DNA from: Pullichristensenella sp002068815
GTDB taxonomy: Bacteria > Bacillota > Clostridia > Christensenellales > Aristaeellaceae
Length of the DNA stretch: 64,000 nt
Assembly (NCBI GenBank): GCA_040772885.1
Contig: JAXGXF010000012.1
Coordinates: forward strand, 1-64,000
Direction of reading: 5' to 3'
In this document: one piece after another, positions 60,972 to 64,000 of the stretch
Layout of the letters: the number at the start of each line of letters is the position of its first letter
Numbering within the stretch: position 1 is the stretch's first letter
The notes under the pieces: generated by a model
Databases searched by the model: none
What the model saw: only the letters and a program-made list of their open reading frames with translations
What the model was told of the DNA's origin: nothing
Position numbers and translations under genes: made by a program

Positions 60972-62462
60972 CTACACGCACAGCGCCATGATGCGCTCCT
61001 GGTTCGCCTCCTCGCGGGTCAGCTCGCCCTTCTTCTGCCCCTCGTGCATGACCATGATGCGGTCGCACATGCCCAGGAGCTCCGGCATCTCGGACGAGAT
61101 CACGATGACGGTCTTGCCCTCCTTGACCATCTCCGTCATCAGCCGATAGATTTCGGCCTTCGCGCCGACGTCGATGCCGCGGGTCGGCTCGTCGAGGATC
61201 AATATCTCGCTGTCCTGCATCAGCCACTTCGCGACGACGACCTTCTGCTGGTTGCCGCCGGAGAGGAACTGCACCTGCGTCTCGAGCGAGGGCATCACGA
61301 CGCGCAGCTTCTTCGCGTACTCCGTGCCGTAGCGGTTGACGAGCCGCTTCCGAACGATCCCGGCGCGGATGACTTTTTTGAGGTTCACCATGCAGATGTT
61401 CGTCTTGATGTCGAATATCTGCACGAGCCCCTGCTTCTTCCGGTCCTCGGGGATCAGCCCCAGCCCGTCGTGGATCGCGTCGCGAAAGCCGCGGTAGTTG
61501 ACCTTCTTGCCCCGGACGAACACCTCGCCCGAATCGAGCCGGTCGATCCCCAAGATCGCGCGCGCGAGCTCCGTCCGCCCCGAGTCGACGAGCCCGGAAA
61601 TCCCGAAGATCTCGCCCTTCTTGACCGAGAAGCTGATGTCCTTGAGGACGCCCCTGCGCACGATGCCCTTCGCCTCGAGCACGGTCTCGCCGATTGCGAT
61701 CTCCTCCTTGGGGTACTGCTGCCCGAGCTCGCGGCCGACCATCATCGCGATCAACCGGTCGCGCGTGACCGACGAGACCGGCACGGTGCCTATGTGCTTC
61801 CCGTCGCGCAGCACCGTCACCATGTCCGCGAGCTCGAAGATCTCGTCGAGCCTGTGCGAGATGTAGATGATCGTGATGCCCTCGTCGCGCAGCTTGCGGA
61901 CGATGCCGAACATGATCTCGAGCTCGCGCTCGGTCAGGGTCGCCGACGGCTCGTCCATGATCAAAAGCTTCATCTCGAGGTTGACCGCCTTGCAGATTTC
62001 GACGATCTGCTGCTTGGCGACCGAGAGGGCGCTCACCGGCGCGTTGACGTCGATGTCGATGCCGAGGTCGCGGATGATCTGCCTCGCGCGCTTCTTCATC
62101 GTCTTCCAGTCGACGAGCCCGAGCTTTGTGTAGACGAGGTTCCCGACGAACATGTTCTCGGCGACGGTCAGCGGATCGGCCAGCTTGATCTCCTGGTGGA
62201 CGACGCCGATGCCCGCCTGGTGCGACTCGTGCGGCGTGCGGAAGGCGACGTTGTCCCTGCCGTTGAAGTGGAGAGCTCCCTCGTCCGCGTGGTAGATGCC
62301 CGCGAGTATCTTGATCAGCGTCGACTTTCCCGCGCCGTTTTCGCCGACCAGCGCGTGGATCGTCCCGCGCTTCACGTCAAAGCTCACGCCGTCCAGCGCC
62401 TTGACGCCGGGGAAGCTCTTCGTTATGCCCTGCAATCTCAGAATGTATTCGTTCTCCATCAT
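60972..62462 (-). CDS. Sugar ABC transporter ATP-binding protein (RbsA/MglA-like)
   Basis: The 496-residue protein has two fused ABC domains: GENGAGKST, LSVAKQQ and LLIMDEPSATL in the first; degenerate GLVDSGRTE, LSGGNQQK and ILILDEPTRGIDVG in the second. AAGGA lies 6 bases before ATG 62462. It energises the permease encoded 33 bases upstream. Confidence 0.94.
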   Translation of the reverse strand: MMENEYILRLQGITKSFPGVKALDGVSFDVKRGTIHALVGENGAGKSTLIKILAGIYHADEGALHFNGRDNVAFRTPHESHQAGIGVVHQEIKLADPLTVAENMFVGNLVYTKLGLVDWKTMKKRARQIIRDLGIDIDVNAPVSALSVAKQQIVEICKAVNLEMKLLIMDEPSATLTERELEIMFGIVRKLRDEGITIIYISHRLDEIFELADMVTVLRDGKHIGTVPVSSVTRDRLIAMMVGRELGQQYPKEEIAIGETVLEAKGIVRRGVLKDISFSVKKGEIFGISGLVDSGRTELARAILGIDRLDSGEVFVRGKKVNYRGFRDAIHDGLGLIPEDRKKQGLVQIFDIKTNICMVNLKKVIRAGIVRKRLVNRYGTEYAKKLRVVMPSLETQVQFLSGGNQQKVVVAKWLMQDSEILILDEPTRGIDVGAKAEIYRLMTEMVKEGKTVIVISSEMPELLGMCDRIMVMHEGQKKGELTREEANQERIMALCV

Positions 62463-62495
62463 TCCCTGTCCTTTCCCAAAAGTTGGGGCGGATGG

Positions 62496-63515
62496 CTACA
62501 CGCGCTTCCGGTTGCGCAGCACGTCCAGCGTCACGGCGATGACGAGCACGATGCCCTTGAGAACGTCCTGCATGAACGCATCGACCTTCCACTGCGTCAT
62601 TCCGTTGAACAGCAGCATCACGAAGATGATGCCGAACATCGTGCCGATCAAGCGCCCCTTGCCGCCGGTCAGGCTGATGCCGCCGATGATCGAGCCGATG
62701 ACCGCGTCGAACTCGTAGCTCTGTCCGTTCGTGATCGCGACCGAGTTCAGCCGGCTCATCAGCACGACGCCCGAGAACGCCGCCAGGAAGCCCGCCATCA
62801 CAAACGCGAGGAACGTGTACCGCTTGACGTTGATGCCGGCGAAGAACGCCGCTTCCTTGTTGCCGCCGACCGCGTAGATGTTGCGGCCGAGCTTCGTCTT
62901 TGTGAAGATGAACTGCGCGAAGATGTAGATGCCCAGCATCAGCACGACGCACCAGGGCAGGTTCTTTTTCAGAATCTCCGGAAATGCGAACCCGCGGCCG
63001 AGCCACGCGATCGAGTTCGGGAACGTCGCGATCGGCGTCGCGTTCGTGATGACCTTCGCGAGGCCGTAGCAGACGTTCTGCAAGCCCAAGGTCGCGATGA
63101 ACGCCGGGAGGCCTACGTACGCGGTCAGAAGGCCGTTGCATACGCCGATGAACGTGCCCGCCGCGAGGATGATCAGGATCACCAGCGTCGGGTTCATCGG
63201 CGCCATGCCGTCGTAGAGCATGCCCTTCATCAAAAGCGCGCCGAGGCAGCTCGTGAACGCGACGTTTCGCCCGAGCGAGAGGTCAAAGTTGCCGGTCAAG
63301 AGGATGATCGCCTGGCCGAGCGCGCAGATGGCCACCGTCGAGGACTGAAGCAGTATGAGCTTTAGGTTGTCCCACTGCAGGAACTTCTCCGTAGTGAGCG
63401 ACAGTATGGCGCCCAGAAAAATGATGCCCAATACGGACATGAAGTCCTTGCTGAATTTCGAGAGTGCCTTGAGAACGGGGTTCTCTTTCGCAGCCCTGGC
63501 GCCGACTTGACTCAT
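62496..63515 (-). CDS. Sugar ABC transporter permease (RbsC-like)
   Basis: The 339-residue membrane protein has QAIILLTGNFDLSLGRNVAF and GGISLTGGKGRLIGTMFGII, the family marks. Met 63515 follows GGGAGGTATTTTCAAG; the longer frame to 63599 runs through the promoter. As the only permease of this operon it would act as a homodimer, unlike the importer at 11-16 kb. Confidence 0.92.
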   Translation of the reverse strand: MSQVGARAAKENPVLKALSKFSKDFMSVLGIIFLGAILSLTTEKFLQWDNLKLILLQSSTVAICALGQAIILLTGNFDLSLGRNVAFTSCLGALLMKGMLYDGMAPMNPTLVILIILAAGTFIGVCNGLLTAYVGLPAFIATLGLQNVCYGLAKVITNATPIATFPNSIAWLGRGFAFPEILKKNLPWCVVLMLGIYIFAQFIFTKTKLGRNIYAVGGNKEAAFFAGINVKRYTFLAFVMAGFLAAFSGVVLMSRLNSVAITNGQSYEFDAVIGSIIGGISLTGGKGRLIGTMFGIIFVMLLFNGMTQWKVDAFMQDVLKGIVLVIAVTLDVLRNRKRV

Positions 63516-63554
63516 CTTGAAAATACCTCCCGCTATTTGGACTCTGTAACCGTT

Positions 63555-63588
63555 ATTATAACATCTGCGAAACTCCGAATCAATTGAT
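63555..63588 (-). promoter_or_regulatory. Promoter of the second sugar ABC operon, with palindrome at -35
   Basis: On the minus strand TTGATT (63583-63578), 17 bases, TATAAT (63560-63555). The palindrome ATCAATTGAT (63579-63588) covers the -35 element and may bind a repressor. Confidence 0.65.
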
Positions 63589-63885
63589 CCGGCCGGCAAT
63601 TGTTATTAATCCGTAAAAACTTAACACTCCCGTCCAAATTCGACGGAGCGCGGCGGCCGGATTTCCCAATCCGCAACCGGCCGCCGCAGCCCCGCCGGGC
63701 CCTTTGCCCGGTTTGCCGACCTACAGCATTCTTCGGGTCGCCGCCCGTCGATCTCCATTCCCGCCCGGCCTTCCGGTTCGCGAACGCCGCCGCGACCCCG
63801 CCGGACGCCTCCGGACTGCCCCCGGCACACAGCGCCCGACCTTTCCCGGCTGAAAACCCCGCGACCGCCGGCCCCCCGGAACCTC
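63589..63885. other. Intergenic gap, no gene seen
   Basis: About 300 GC-rich bases without a supported gene. GGCCGG-type short inverted repeats occur (such as ggcggccggatttcc / ggccgccgc), but no terminator with a T-run was found. Confidence 0.4.
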
Positions 63886-64000
63886 TCAGTATCCGACCTT
63901 CTCCCAGCTCTCGAACGGCGCGGCGATCTCGTCGGAGACGAGCACCTGCGTCTTCATCAGCTGCAGCATCGAGCTGGGCACCTGCGGGCACACCGGGCCG
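63886..64000 (-). CDS. C-terminal end of a glucosamine-6-phosphate deaminase/isomerase-like protein
   Basis: Only the last 37 residues are inside the window (GPVCPQVPSSMLQLMKTQVL ... WEKVGY, then TGA). The PxVPSSxLQ phrase near the end followed by a short acidic helix is typical of NagB/6-phosphogluconolactonase family members. The start lies beyond the right edge. Confidence 0.5.
   Translation of the reverse strand, partial: GPVCPQVPSSMLQLMKTQVLVSDEIAAPFESWEKVGY

Overview
The window looks like a chromosomal contig of a high-GC, Gram-positive, probably spore-forming Clostridia-type Bacillota. The support is strong AGGAGG ribosome binding sites, sigma-A type promoters (TTGACA-N17-TATAAT) and typical Firmicutes cell-envelope genes: a YqhQ/DUF1385 protein, an LTA-synthase-like sulfatase, a LytR-CpsA-Psr protein, CotH proteins and a GerW/YtfJ sporulation protein. 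I could not place it more precisely. No tRNA, rRNA or CRISPR array was seen. The first ~17 kb is visibly less GC-rich than the rest.

Left part (1-21.8 kb). An HUH replication-initiator gene runs off the left edge, followed by a Cro/CI-type repressor. Next is a scar where a secreted-protein gene and an alcohol dehydrogenase gene both end in an IS110 transposase fragment. A sugar block follows: a frameshifted FGGY kinase, a split transketolase, an M20 deacylase, a creatinase-like M24 protein and a ROK repressor. A complete sugar ABC importer with a beta-hydroxyacid dehydrogenase comes next, under one promoter. A second ROK regulator is divergent from a dehydrogenase operon whose Gfo/Idh and CBM9 genes are decayed. 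The part ends in a degenerate IS630 element.

Middle part (21.8-36.6 kb). An aspartate kinase has a perfect palindrome inside its promoter. A leftward operon follows: yqhQ, LTA-synthase-like sulfatase, cotH2, VTC polyphosphate polymerase, DUF4956 membrane protein, cotH1. It looks like a dedicated surface-phosphorylation or polyphosphate module. A divergent secreted peptidyl-prolyl isomerase and the gerW-DUF2953 pair close the section.

Phage-derived cassette (36.7-49.2 kb). Eighteen tightly packed leftward genes encode small and large terminase, portal, scaffold, P22-type coat protein, connectors, tail tube, chaperones, a very short tape measure, tail fibres, endolysin and holin. No integrase, repressor or replication gene is present. 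It resembles a gene transfer agent or a PBSX-like domesticated phage, and is the most interesting item here.

Right part (49.6-64 kb). It holds an LCP protein, a YdcF protein, a LacI regulator divergent from an isomerase-amidohydrolase-aldose epimerase operon, a rubredoxin-like/FAD oxidoreductase with a thioesterase, a TetR-amidase pair, a second sugar ABC importer under its own promoter, and the end of a probable sugar-phosphate isomerase/deaminase gene at the edge.
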